A DNA stretch of 7,670 bases from the NCBI GenBank assembly GCA_024232355.1, contig JAAEPW010000995.1, forward strand, positions 1-7,670. The letters run 5' to 3'. Below are positions 1-5,852 of the stretch, piece by piece (the first letter of the stretch is position 1; every line of letters begins with the position of its first letter). The stretch comes from Chloroflexota bacterium. Its GTDB lineage: Bacteria; Chloroflexota; Anaerolineae; B4-G1. The notes beneath the pieces are model-generated. The model was not told where the DNA came from. It saw nothing but the letters and a program-made list of their open reading frames with translations, and did not search any database. The position numbers and the translations under genes were made by a program.

Positions 1-131
1 TCAGTTGAATGGGATTACGATGTAGCCGCGCTTTCCATAGCGCGTAAGGCCCTGCGAGGTATGGAAACCTCGGCTACAAGCCCCTTTTTGAGCCACAATT
101 GGCTGACTATCCAGAAATCCCACCCAACTGA
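1..131. repeat. 131-bp element bounded by 16-bp inverted repeats, with internal hairpins
   Basis: The left arm TCAGTTGAATGGGATT (1-16) and the right arm AATCCCACCCAACTGA (116-131) are inverted repeats matching at 14 of 16 positions. The two mismatches become G-U pairs if the minus strand is transcribed, giving an unbroken 16-bp RNA stem. Inside lie a branched structure (22-77) and a hairpin AGCCA/TGGCT (91-95 with 100-104). It could be a small non-autonomous transposable element, a structured RNA in the 3' region of hsdM, or a recombination or replication site. The left arm begins exactly at the window edge, so the element may extend further and target duplications cannot be checked. It encodes no protein. 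Confidence 0.65.
22..77. repeat. Branched palindrome: one stem bearing two hairpins with complementary loops
   Basis: GTAGC (22-26) pairs with GCTAC (73-77). Stacked directly inside are hairpin CGCGCT-ttccat-AGCGCG (27-44) and hairpin CGAGGT-atggaa-ACCTCG (55-72), joined by a 10-nt linker (45-54). The two 6-nt loops are exact reverse complements, so they could form a kissing-loop contact or, alternatively, one long interrupted duplex (TTTCCATA with TATGGAAA plus GTAGCCG with CGGCTAC). Confidence 0.75.
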
Positions 132-194
132 ACCAGTACCTTTTTGGTAGGTATATCGGTTTTTGTAGAAAGGACAAAATTCAGCGGACTGGTC
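132..194. other. Short spacer between hsdM and the inverted-repeat element
   Basis: These 63 bp follow the hsdM stop on the minus strand. The only structure seen is a weak 4-bp hairpin TACC-ttttt-GGTA (137-149). No gene, promoter or strong terminator is supported. Confidence 0.6.
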
Positions 195-1688
195 CTATTC
201 CTCCAAGTCCTCCGCGATCAACCGAAACTGCTCCAGTGCGGCCTCCAGGTCCTCGACGATTTCGGCGGCGAGGATGTCGGGATCGGGAAGGTTAGCGGTT
301 TCTTCCAGGGATTCATCGCGCAGCCAAAAGATGTCCAGGTTGACTTTGTCGCGGGCCATCAGTTCCTCGTAGGAAAAAGAACGCCAGCGACCGTCAGGGT
401 TATCCTCCGACCAGGTAGGAGCGCGCTCGTGGCGGTTTTCGGGAGTGTAGCAAGCGACGAATTCGTCGAGGTCGGCGCGGGTGAGGGGGTTCTGCTTGAG
501 GGTAAAGTTTTTGTTGGTGCGCAGGTCATAGATCCACAGGGCCTTGGTGGCGGCGGTGGGGCTGCCGGGACGACGGTCGAAAAAGATGACGTTGGCCTTG
601 ACGCCTTGGGCATAAAAGACGCCGGTGGGCAGGCGAAGGAGGGTGTGGATGTCACACTCGTGGAGCAGCTTGCGGCGGACGGCCTCCCCGGCACCACCCT
701 CGAAAAGGACGTTGTCGGGGACGACGACGGCGGCGCGACCGTGGATGGTGAGGATGGCGCGGACGTGCTGGACAAAGTTGAGCTGCTTGTTGCTGGTAGA
801 GGTCCAGAAATCGTCGCGGACGATGGTCTGAGACTCGCGGCGGAGTCCGCCCTCCTCGGTGACATAGGTGACGCTGCTCTTTTTGCCAAAAGGCGGGTTG
901 GTGAGGACCAGGTCAAAGTGCTCGCCGGGATGGCTGGCGAGAGAATCGTCTACGCGGATGGGGCTATGCCCGACTTGGCCGGGAGCACCGTTGGCGCCGA
1001 TGCCGTGCAGGTAGAGGTTCATCACGCACAGGCGGGCGGTGTTATCGACGATCTCCCAGCCGTGCAGCGCCTGGTGGTTGAGGTGTTCGTATTGGGGGCG
1101 GTTGAGGCGATGGCGGTCGGTGATGTGCTCGTGGGTGGCGATGAGAAAGCCGCCGGTGCCCGCGGCGGGGTCGCAGATGGTTTGGCCAGGTTCGGGCCGC
1201 ATCACGTCTACCATCGCCTGGATGAGGGGGCGGGGGGTAAAGTATTGGCCCGCGCCGGATTTGATGTCTTGGGCGTTCTTTTCCAAGAGGCCCTCATAGA
1301 TCTCGGCTTTGACATCCATATCGAGGCCAGTCCAAGTCTCGCCTTCAATGAGGGTGATGAGGCGGCGGAGTTTGGCGGGGTCCTGGATGCGGTTCTGGGC
1401 CTTGCGAAAGATGACGGGGATCAGGCCGGAGCCTTTGCCCAACTCGGCGAGGATGGCGCGGTAGTGGTTTTCGAGATCGGTGCCCTCCAGATTACGCAGA
1501 CTGGCCCAGTTGTACGCGGCGGGGATGGCGCTGGGCAGGCCCATCACGCTGACGCGCTCTTCGTCCATCTTGAGAAAGAGCAGGTAGGTGAGTTGTTCGA
1601 CGTAATCGCCGTAGGAGACGCCGTCGTCGCGCAGGACGTTGCAATAGTTCCACAGGCGTTGAACGATGGTTGCGGATTCGGTGGTCAA
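195..1688 (-). CDS. hsdM: Type I restriction-modification DNA methyltransferase subunit (HsdM)
   Basis: HsdM transfers a methyl group from S-adenosylmethionine to adenine N6 at the site chosen by HsdS. The 497 residues match the usual family length. The N-terminal helical domain has VQRLWNYCNVLRDDGVSYGDY (about residues 9-29) and LTYLLFLKMDEE (33-44). Catalytic-domain motifs are GQYFTP (147-152), DPAAGTGGF (173-181, SAM-binding motif I) and NPPFG (264-268, motif IV, the N6-adenine catalytic signature). All key residues are present and no frameshift is seen, so it should be active. The start is TTG: AAGGAG lies 9 nt upstream (1698-1703), an in-frame TGA sits at 1709-1707, and the next Met is residue 41, inside the conserved domain. 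It is the last gene of the locus, separated from hsdS by about 2.4 kb, unlike the usual adjacent M-S pair. A 131-bp inverted-repeat element lies downstream. Confidence 0.97.
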   Translation of the reverse strand: MTTESATIVQRLWNYCNVLRDDGVSYGDYVEQLTYLLFLKMDEERVSVMGLPSAIPAAYNWASLRNLEGTDLENHYRAILAELGKGSGLIPVIFRKAQNRIQDPAKLRRLITLIEGETWTGLDMDVKAEIYEGLLEKNAQDIKSGAGQYFTPRPLIQAMVDVMRPEPGQTICDPAAGTGGFLIATHEHITDRHRLNRPQYEHLNHQALHGWEIVDNTARLCVMNLYLHGIGANGAPGQVGHSPIRVDDSLASHPGEHFDLVLTNPPFGKKSSVTYVTEEGGLRRESQTIVRDDFWTSTSNKQLNFVQHVRAILTIHGRAAVVVPDNVLFEGGAGEAVRRKLLHECDIHTLLRLPTGVFYAQGVKANVIFFDRRPGSPTAATKALWIYDLRTNKNFTLKQNPLTRADLDEFVACYTPENRHERAPTWSEDNPDGRWRSFSYEELMARDKVNLDIFWLRDESLEETANLPDPDILAAEIVEDLEAALEQFRLIAEDLEE

Positions 1689-1697
1689 GATGTTATT

Positions 1698-1703
1698 CTC
1701 CTT
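1698..1703 (-). promoter_or_regulatory. Shine-Dalgarno deciding the TTG start of hsdM
   Basis: AAGGAG on the minus strand lies 9 nt before the TTG at 1688-1686. An in-frame stop at 1709-1707 closes the frame upstream, and there is no in-frame ATG or GTG between that stop and the conserved N-terminus, so TTG is almost certainly the start codon. Confidence 0.8.
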
Positions 1704-1723
1704 GGATCAATATGAGCATTCAC

Positions 1724-2665
1724 TTACTCGTCTACCCACTCTTCATCATCCCAATCAGAGTTGCCCACTACCAAGACCTCTCCATCCGGGAGACGAACCC
1801 GTCGCCCTACGGTCTGCTCAAAATGCATGATCTCTTCTGGTCGTTTGCCTTTGCGAACCAAGATGTCAAAATCGTCCATCGTAAAGGCAGGGGTATCCGG
1901 CGTGTCTGGCAAGGCCATCACGTGACGATCAAAAGTCTCTCGCGCGTCAATCAGATCGCGGGGCAAGCGGAGGTTGGCAACCCGGTTACAGTTGAGGGCG
2001 GTCAATATCACGGTTTTGACTCGTTCTGGGCTAACAGTATCTGGCTCCATATCCCCACGCTTCCAAATATCCAACACACCCCTAATCAATTTTTCAGGAG
2101 GACGCCGGGGAGCTACGATAACGTCTTTGACAGAGCCATCCCACGGTGGGTTATAATCGAGTAAAAAACCGAGGCCCCGGGCGCGGTGCTTTTTGGGGCT
2201 TGTGTACCAGAATACCATGGCGTAGGCCTGCGACTTTTCACCAAGCAGCGCTTCATCGTCGTAATAATACGCACGGAAGAACAAGCTTGGCAAGTTGTCG
2301 ATAGATTCGGTGTCTATGCCCAACGACGTCATCCAGGCCAGTGCCTGAGAACGCAAATCAGAATCTAGCAATTGAGCGGCCATCATCTCTTTCAATGTGC
2401 TCACATAGTCGTGTTTGCTCAACCAGCGAGGCAGAACGCTGTCCAGCCGAGCACGCGCTGGCGCCGACGCGGCCAGGTAGGCTCGGAGCACTGTCTTTGT
2501 GACAATGTCCGGCGCGATGCCGCGCGCAACAGTGTCCAAGTCTTTTTCGATGGCTGGATCGTCTTTGTGAAGCAGCGCGGCGTCGGCCCACAGATTGTCC
2601 AGGCGGGGCCTCAAGACGACTGCTGGTGAAAGGCTACGTTTTTTTCTCTTTTTTCGTTTGCTCAC
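1724..2665 (-). CDS. Protein of unknown function (313 aa) directly upstream of hsdM
   Basis: No family is recognised. The protein starts with a strongly basic stretch (MSKRKKRKKR) that could contact nucleic acid. A mainly helical region follows (about residues 20-125), whose repeated Ala/Leu-rich helices recall HEAT-like repeats. A central segment has RAYYYDDEALLG, AMVFWYTSPKKHRARGLGFL and DYNPPWDGSVKDVIV (about 130-190). The C-terminal part ends in a very acidic tail (DWDDEEWVDE). The start is GTG: AGAGGG lies 8 nt upstream, and the next internal Met is far inside (about residue 94). Two ATGs just upstream on the minus strand are out of frame and soon meet a stop. It lies 21 bp after the 109-aa gene and 35 bp before hsdM, all co-directional, which suggests one transcript. 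An accessory role for the methyltransferase is possible from position alone. Confidence 0.85.
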   Translation of the reverse strand: MSKRKKRKKRSLSPAVVLRPRLDNLWADAALLHKDDPAIEKDLDTVARGIAPDIVTKTVLRAYLAASAPARARLDSVLPRWLSKHDYVSTLKEMMAAQLLDSDLRSQALAWMTSLGIDTESIDNLPSLFFRAYYYDDEALLGEKSQAYAMVFWYTSPKKHRARGLGFLLDYNPPWDGSVKDVIVAPRRPPEKLIRGVLDIWKRGDMEPDTVSPERVKTVILTALNCNRVANLRLPRDLIDARETFDRHVMALPDTPDTPAFTMDDFDILVRKGKRPEEIMHFEQTVGRRVRLPDGEVLVVGNSDWDDEEWVDE

Positions 2666-2686
2666 GAGATCATCCCTCTCATAGAA

Positions 2687-3016
2687 CTAGACCGGATACG
2701 CCCCCATCCCCGCGCGCATAGCACCTTCGATGGTGCCGTCTATATGTTCCCCGCCGGGGAACATCCACTCATCCGGGTCATAGCGTTCGTCGCTGTATTT
2801 GTAGATAGCAAAATCCCAGTTATCCATCGCGCCGTTGTACTTTAGGCGACAGACGTGGGCAACACGTCCCCAATTGTTTCTGTCGAGATAGAGATAGTTA
2901 CCTCTGTAACGCGGGGTATAGAAACTGTTTCGGCCCCGCAGTTCCTTCTTGTTGAATTGCTCTACGATGGTGTCCACCTGTGCTCGAATTTCGTCGGGTA
3001 TTCTCTTTTTAGCCAT
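2687..3016 (-). CDS. Conserved-looking small protein of unknown function (109 aa)
   Basis: I do not recognise a named domain. The protein is small and soluble, with a lysine/arginine-rich N-terminus (MAKKRIPDEIRAQVDTIVEQ, probably one helix). An aromatic-rich central part follows (YTPRYRGNYLYLDRNNWG, about residues 33-50; WDFAIYKYSDERYDPDEW, about 67-84). A glycine-containing end carries GGEHIDGTIEGAMRAGM. The high content of Tyr, Trp, Arg and Asp suggests a compact beta-rich fold, perhaps binding a ligand or protein; this is inference only. The start is ATG with TCCTCC (GGAGGA on the minus strand, 3025-3030) 8 nt upstream. It ends in TAG, 21 bp before the 313-aa gene, so it is probably co-transcribed with that gene and hsdM. 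There is no signal peptide, membrane helix or toxin/antitoxin signature that I can name. Confidence 0.85.
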   Translation of the reverse strand: MAKKRIPDEIRAQVDTIVEQFNKKELRGRNSFYTPRYRGNYLYLDRNNWGRVAHVCRLKYNGAMDNWDFAIYKYSDERYDPDEWMFPGGEHIDGTIEGAMRAGMGAYPV

Positions 3017-3058
3017 TTGTCTTGTCCTCCGATCATTACGGGAAAAGCCAGGAAGCCG

Positions 3059-3076
3059 GGAAAAGCTTGCTTTTCC
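3059..3076. repeat. 18-bp palindrome GGAAAAGC-TT-GCTTTTCC
   Basis: The two octamer arms (3059-3066 and 3069-3076) are perfectly inverted around TT; as RNA this would be a 7-bp stem with a 4-nt loop. The same octamer recurs at 3041-3048 (direct) and 3171-3178 (inverted), giving four copies in 138 bp. The palindrome ends only 2 bp from the 12-bp hairpin at 3079, so the two form a tandem structure. Confidence 0.75.
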
Positions 3077-3078
3077 TT

Positions 3079-3109
3079 ATGTGTTCCGGTGCTTGGTACC
3101 GGAACACAT
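3079..3109. repeat. Perfect 12-bp inverted repeat (hairpin) upstream of the 109-aa gene
   Basis: The arms ATGTGTTCCGGT (3079-3090) and ACCGGAACACAT (3098-3109) are exactly complementary around a 7-nt loop. In minus-strand RNA the hairpin would sit about 60 nt before the ATG of the 109-aa gene. It could be an operator for a dimeric repressor, an RNA leader hairpin or a palindromic repeat; no T-tract follows, which argues against an intrinsic terminator. Confidence 0.8.
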
Positions 3110-3245
3110 CCTCTTAGTTTACCAGAGGGATGAAAGGCCAAATCCCTTGTCCGTACCAACGCTCTACCGGGCTTTTCCTTTAAGCAACGCGACAAAGACC
3201 CCAGGTTGAGCGCTCAGAAGCCCCGGATATTTATGCTGAGGTTTT

Positions 3246-4112
3246 TCACCCTCTTTCCCCACTCCTCTTGTCCCGAATCCGATCCAGGAATTCAGGCGTG
3301 ATCTCTGAAATGCCTTCCTCCTGGGCTGCCTCAATGCAGCTCTTGACAACCCGAGTTAAAAAAGGACGGGGCACCTGGGTCAACATGGCGTAGGCGTCTG
3401 CCTGCCATTTGACGCTCGGGTCAATTCGGTCTGCGGCGAATTTTACTACATCTGCCTCTAGCCTCTTTTCCTTGGGAATCGGCACCTTGTAGGGCCGCGC
3501 CCCCTTGGTGAACCAAAAGGAGGCATTGTCACGGAACCCATAGTCCACGGGCAAGCGCGGGAAACCTTTCCCCTGGAACAAACAGTCGCGCCATCGTTCC
3601 TTCATCACGATCTTGTCTATGCGCAACACGAAACGATCGTCTGGCCTATCAGGGGCAAGCTTCATCGGAAACTGCTGATTCCAGGTACATTCAAAGACTT
3701 GCACGGCCTCTCGCACGATCTCGGGATACTGGATATTTGCTTGGCGCTCTTCCGCCGTCCGAGTAGAAGGGAGCAGCGTAAAAATGCTGTTCGCCATCTT
3801 TTCCTCCGTCGTTTCCCCCGGATAGCCGAGCATTACGCAATTTTGGGTGTACTTTTTGTCATCCGGGATAAAGTTGATCGCACACACACCGGTGCGCTGG
3901 ATATTCAGGCTGGTCTTGCTGTTTGCCCGCGAGATCAGGAACATCGCGTAATCCCCCCCGACGACGATGTGCGGAAAGCACAGCGAATAGGGACCGAGGT
4001 TCGTCTGTCCCGTTTCGGTGACTGTGCTCACCAGCACCACCGGCATTGGGAAAAAGCTCGAGGTCTGGTAAAAGTTATCCAGGATCTGTACCTTTACAAA
4101 TTCATCCTTCAA
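3246..4112 (-). CDS. Flavin-reductase-like split-barrel protein with a PCP_red-like C-terminal tail
   Basis: The first half looks like the FMN-binding split barrel of the flavin reductase family: a PMPVVLVSTVTETGQTNLGP stretch (residues 22-41), LISRANSKTSLNIQRTG (59-75) and then VCAINFI (76-82). Such proteins bind FMN and either reduce free flavin with NAD(P)H or act as flavoproteins; the actual substrate cannot be told. At 288 residues it is longer than many simple flavin reductases. Residues about 232-283 (DPSVKW..A..ML..VPRPFLTRVVK..IE.A..EGI.EITPEFL) resemble the small PCP_red domain found at the C-terminus of the ChlB/BchB subunit of light-independent protochlorophyllide reductase; this is recognition by eye. 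The start is TTG, with GGAGA 6 nt upstream; no better in-frame start is nearby. The gene lies 31 bp after hsdS in the same direction, so it may share the R-S transcript, but no R-M role is known for this family. It could be a passenger gene. No signal peptide or membrane segment is visible. Confidence 0.82.
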   Translation of the reverse strand: MKDEFVKVQILDNFYQTSSFFPMPVVLVSTVTETGQTNLGPYSLCFPHIVVGGDYAMFLISRANSKTSLNIQRTGVCAINFIPDDKKYTQNCVMLGYPGETTEEKMANSIFTLLPSTRTAEERQANIQYPEIVREAVQVFECTWNQQFPMKLAPDRPDDRFVLRIDKIVMKERWRDCLFQGKGFPRLPVDYGFRDNASFWFTKGARPYKVPIPKEKRLEADVVKFAADRIDPSVKWQADAYAMLTQVPRPFLTRVVKSCIEAAQEEGISEITPEFLDRIRDKRSGERG

Positions 4113-4118
4113 TGTAGA

Positions 4119-4123
4119 TCTCC
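4119..4123 (-). promoter_or_regulatory. Shine-Dalgarno deciding a TTG start (flavin-reductase-like gene)
   Basis: GGAGA on the minus strand lies 6 nt before the TTG at 4112-4110. The translated sequence from there (MKDEFVKVQ) leads directly into the split-barrel fold, and no in-frame ATG or GTG lies between the site and the conserved domain, so the TTG is the best-supported start. Confidence 0.7.
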
Positions 4124-4143
4124 AAGAGTATATCTGATGTTTC

Positions 4144-5841
4144 TCAAACCAGTTTCAATTGTCGTGATTGTTGTTTCTTCCGGTTTGTTTTCTTGTTCTT
4201 TCTCGTCACCTCACGTTGGGCTTTTTCCGCCTGGATGCGCTCCAGGAGGACGGACGCAGGCTCGTCGTTGGGGTCCTGGGAGACGAGGCGGCCCTCAAAG
4301 GCGCGCTTGAGGATGGATTGGCGCAGCCGCTTGGCGCGGCGCAGATTGGCCTCGATGGCGGCCTCCAGCGCGGCGACGACGGAGAGACGGCGTTCGACTT
4401 CTTCAACAATGCGGTGTTGTTCGGTGAGGGCAGGCAAGGGCAAGATTTGCTCCGTAATTTCTCCCATAGAAATTCGCTGGTGCCCGGCAGTGGACTTGGC
4501 TTGAGTCATTATTTCTTTTCGGATCTGGGGAGATGCAAAACATATTTCTACGTACCGTCCTATGTTTCGCTTAACAAGTTGTGCCCGGAACAAGCGATCA
4601 GGATACTGAATACCTCTAAATCCAGAGCCTTTGACTAGAGCACAATTACCAACATAGTTAAGACTGCCGCTAAGCCTAGTGAATAGCAAATCATCTCTTT
4701 GCAAAAAGTTGTCAGCCTTTTGACTATTTTTGTCGGACACAAAACGACTGTCTTGATAGTCTACTTTGAGAGGTCTTACACTACTAGAACGCAAAATTGG
4801 GAAATTAGTTGGCTCATCTTCTGGAACGGCAGAGGAACCACTTCGGAAACTTGAAATCAACTGTCCAAACTTGGTCCAACACCACCCCTTTGGCAAATTT
4901 GGAAAATCTTGGGTATCTGGCGGCGAAGACTCCTTGTATTTGTCCTTCCACTTGTCGTTTTTGGGCAAGTAGTCGGCGTATTCGACTTCGGGCAAGTCCT
5001 TCCACTCATCGTCCGTCAGATCAGAGATGCGGGCAGGCAGCCCAGCGGCTTTGCGCTTGGCCTGGGCGGCTTTCTTCTTGGCCCTGACAATCTCCTTCTG
5101 CCACTGCTCCCCCTCCCACCGCTGGCGGCGCTCGGCGAGGATGCGCTGGAGGAGGACGTCGGCGGGTTCGTAGTCGGGTGATTCTCGAATGGCCTTTAGC
5201 TCTTCCGGGGCGAGGAGGCGGCCCTCGCAGGCGGCTTTGAGGACGGAGGCTTTGTAGCGTTGCAGATTGGCCTGGGCGCGTTCCAGCGCGGCGACGGCGG
5301 CATCGAGGCGGGTGAATTGGGTTTCGATTTCGGCGACGATGCGGTGTTGTTCAGGGATGGGGGCGAGGGGGACATTTAGCGTTGCGAGAATGGTTGCATT
5401 TACACCGGGCTGTGCAGATCCCTTTTTAACAACCATAATCTGATCCCAATAAAATGGTGAGGTCAGAAATAAGGCAAAGTACTTACCGTCAAGAAGTTCA
5501 CTTGGCCGGAGACGAATAAGATAACTCGCAAAAACAGCATCAGGACAATTGGCAATCAAATAGCTCTTTCCAGTTGTTGCTCCAGTCCTGGCAAATACGA
5601 TATCGCCAGGCCGTAAACGGTACTTGTTATGTTCTTCTTCCGAGCATTTGCAGTATGGAACCGTTTCCCAGTTTACGCGGCCGTGTTGAATATCGGTAAT
5701 TCTTAAGAATTTCGGCCCTACAGGCTCATCCTTTGCACTTTCTGTATGGCCATATTGGATGTTTTCAGATAATTCCCCCACGGTCGTCCAGTACCATTCA
5801 TCGGGTAAGGGATGTTCGTTGTGCGTGTTGTTGTTTATCAC
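4144..5841 (-). CDS. hsdS: Type I restriction-modification specificity subunit (HsdS) with two TRDs
   Basis: HsdS recognises the bipartite DNA target and scaffolds two HsdM and two HsdR subunits. The protein has 565 residues, long for the family (commonly about 400-600). TRD1 starts at LPDEWYW (residues 12-18) and runs to about 162. The first conserved helix starts at PEQHRIV (163-169) and reaches EGRLL (about 210). A long charged linker (about 225-310, rich in K, R, E and A) follows. TRD2 starts at LPKGWCW (316-322), and the second helix starts at TEQHRIV (473-479) and reaches EGRLV (520). A very basic tail (RKNKKTNRKKQQSR) ends it. The two halves repeat with a 310-residue offset, for example EPADVLL versus EPASVLL. 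The start is GTG, chosen because AAGGAG lies 5 nt upstream. The TRDs are clearly AT-richer than the helical parts (sampled 60-bp blocks about 37-45% versus 63% GC), as expected where TRDs are exchanged. Stop TGA; the next gene begins 31 bp later. Confidence 0.96.
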   Translation of the reverse strand: MINNNTHNEHPLPDEWYWTTVGELSENIQYGHTESAKDEPVGPKFLRITDIQHGRVNWETVPYCKCSEEEHNKYRLRPGDIVFARTGATTGKSYLIANCPDAVFASYLIRLRPSELLDGKYFALFLTSPFYWDQIMVVKKGSAQPGVNATILATLNVPLAPIPEQHRIVAEIETQFTRLDAAVAALERAQANLQRYKASVLKAACEGRLLAPEELKAIRESPDYEPADVLLQRILAERRQRWEGEQWQKEIVRAKKKAAQAKRKAAGLPARISDLTDDEWKDLPEVEYADYLPKNDKWKDKYKESSPPDTQDFPNLPKGWCWTKFGQLISSFRSGSSAVPEDEPTNFPILRSSSVRPLKVDYQDSRFVSDKNSQKADNFLQRDDLLFTRLSGSLNYVGNCALVKGSGFRGIQYPDRLFRAQLVKRNIGRYVEICFASPQIRKEIMTQAKSTAGHQRISMGEITEQILPLPALTEQHRIVEEVERRLSVVAALEAAIEANLRRAKRLRQSILKRAFEGRLVSQDPNDEPASVLLERIQAEKAQREVTRKNKKTNRKKQQSRQLKLV

Positions 5842-5846
5842 GTCAA

Positions 5847-5852
5847 CTCCTT
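5847..5852 (-). promoter_or_regulatory. Shine-Dalgarno of hsdS, overlapping the hsdR stop codon
   Basis: On the minus strand AAGGAG lies 5 nt before the GTG at 5841-5839, and its first two bases belong to the hsdR TAA stop (5853-5851). It fixes the non-ATG start of hsdS. It also suggests that ribosomes ending on hsdR re-initiate on hsdS, keeping R and S production linked. Confidence 0.85.

Larger units (their letters stand above)
3017..3245. other. Intergenic region with clustered inverted repeats, no credible gene
   Basis: These 229 bp separate the flavin-reductase-like gene from the unknown-unknown-hsdM run and would hold the leader of that run. They contain a 12-bp hairpin (3079-3109), an 18-bp palindrome (3059-3076), two more copies of the same GGAAAAGC/GCTTTTCC octamer (3041-3048 and 3171-3178), a 6-bp hairpin AGGGAT/ATCCCT (3126-3131 with 3142-3147) and a 10-bp palindrome TGAGCGCTCA (3207-3216). 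No hairpin is followed by a T-run on either strand, so I do not call an intrinsic terminator. I see no convincing -35/-10 pair. Confidence 0.7.

Noticed and set aside
72..89. Possible plus-strand terminator: GGCT-aca-AGCC followed by a T-run at 85-89
   Set aside because: The stem is 4 bp with a 3-nt loop and competes with the stronger branched structure at 22-77; no plus-strand gene is seen that would need it.
1..131. Integron attC site or purine riboswitch
   Set aside because: The arms lack the RYYYAAC/GTTRRRY core layout of attC, and the internal junctions lack the length and conserved sequence of purine riboswitches. It also lies downstream of, not before, the local gene.
137..149. Possible terminator TACC-ttttt-GGTA after hsdM
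   Set aside because: Only 4 bp of stem, not GC-rich, and no T-tract following it on the minus strand.
144..1715. A 523-codon open frame on the plus strand, opposite hsdM
   Set aside because: It exactly shadows hsdM, which has full methyltransferase motifs. The antisense product is low-complexity (Gly, Val, Asp, Ala) and has no recognisable domain; such frames are expected opposite GC-biased genes.
3153..3168. tRNA-like stretch on the minus strand (GGTAGAGCG followed by TTGGTAC)
   Set aside because: It resembles a D-arm end, but no anticodon stem, T-arm or acceptor stem can be built around it.
2962..3195. A 77-codon minus-strand frame across the intergenic region
   Set aside because: It overlaps the start of the 109-aa gene in another frame and is built largely from the inverted repeats. 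Its product has no recognisable feature, so it looks like chance.
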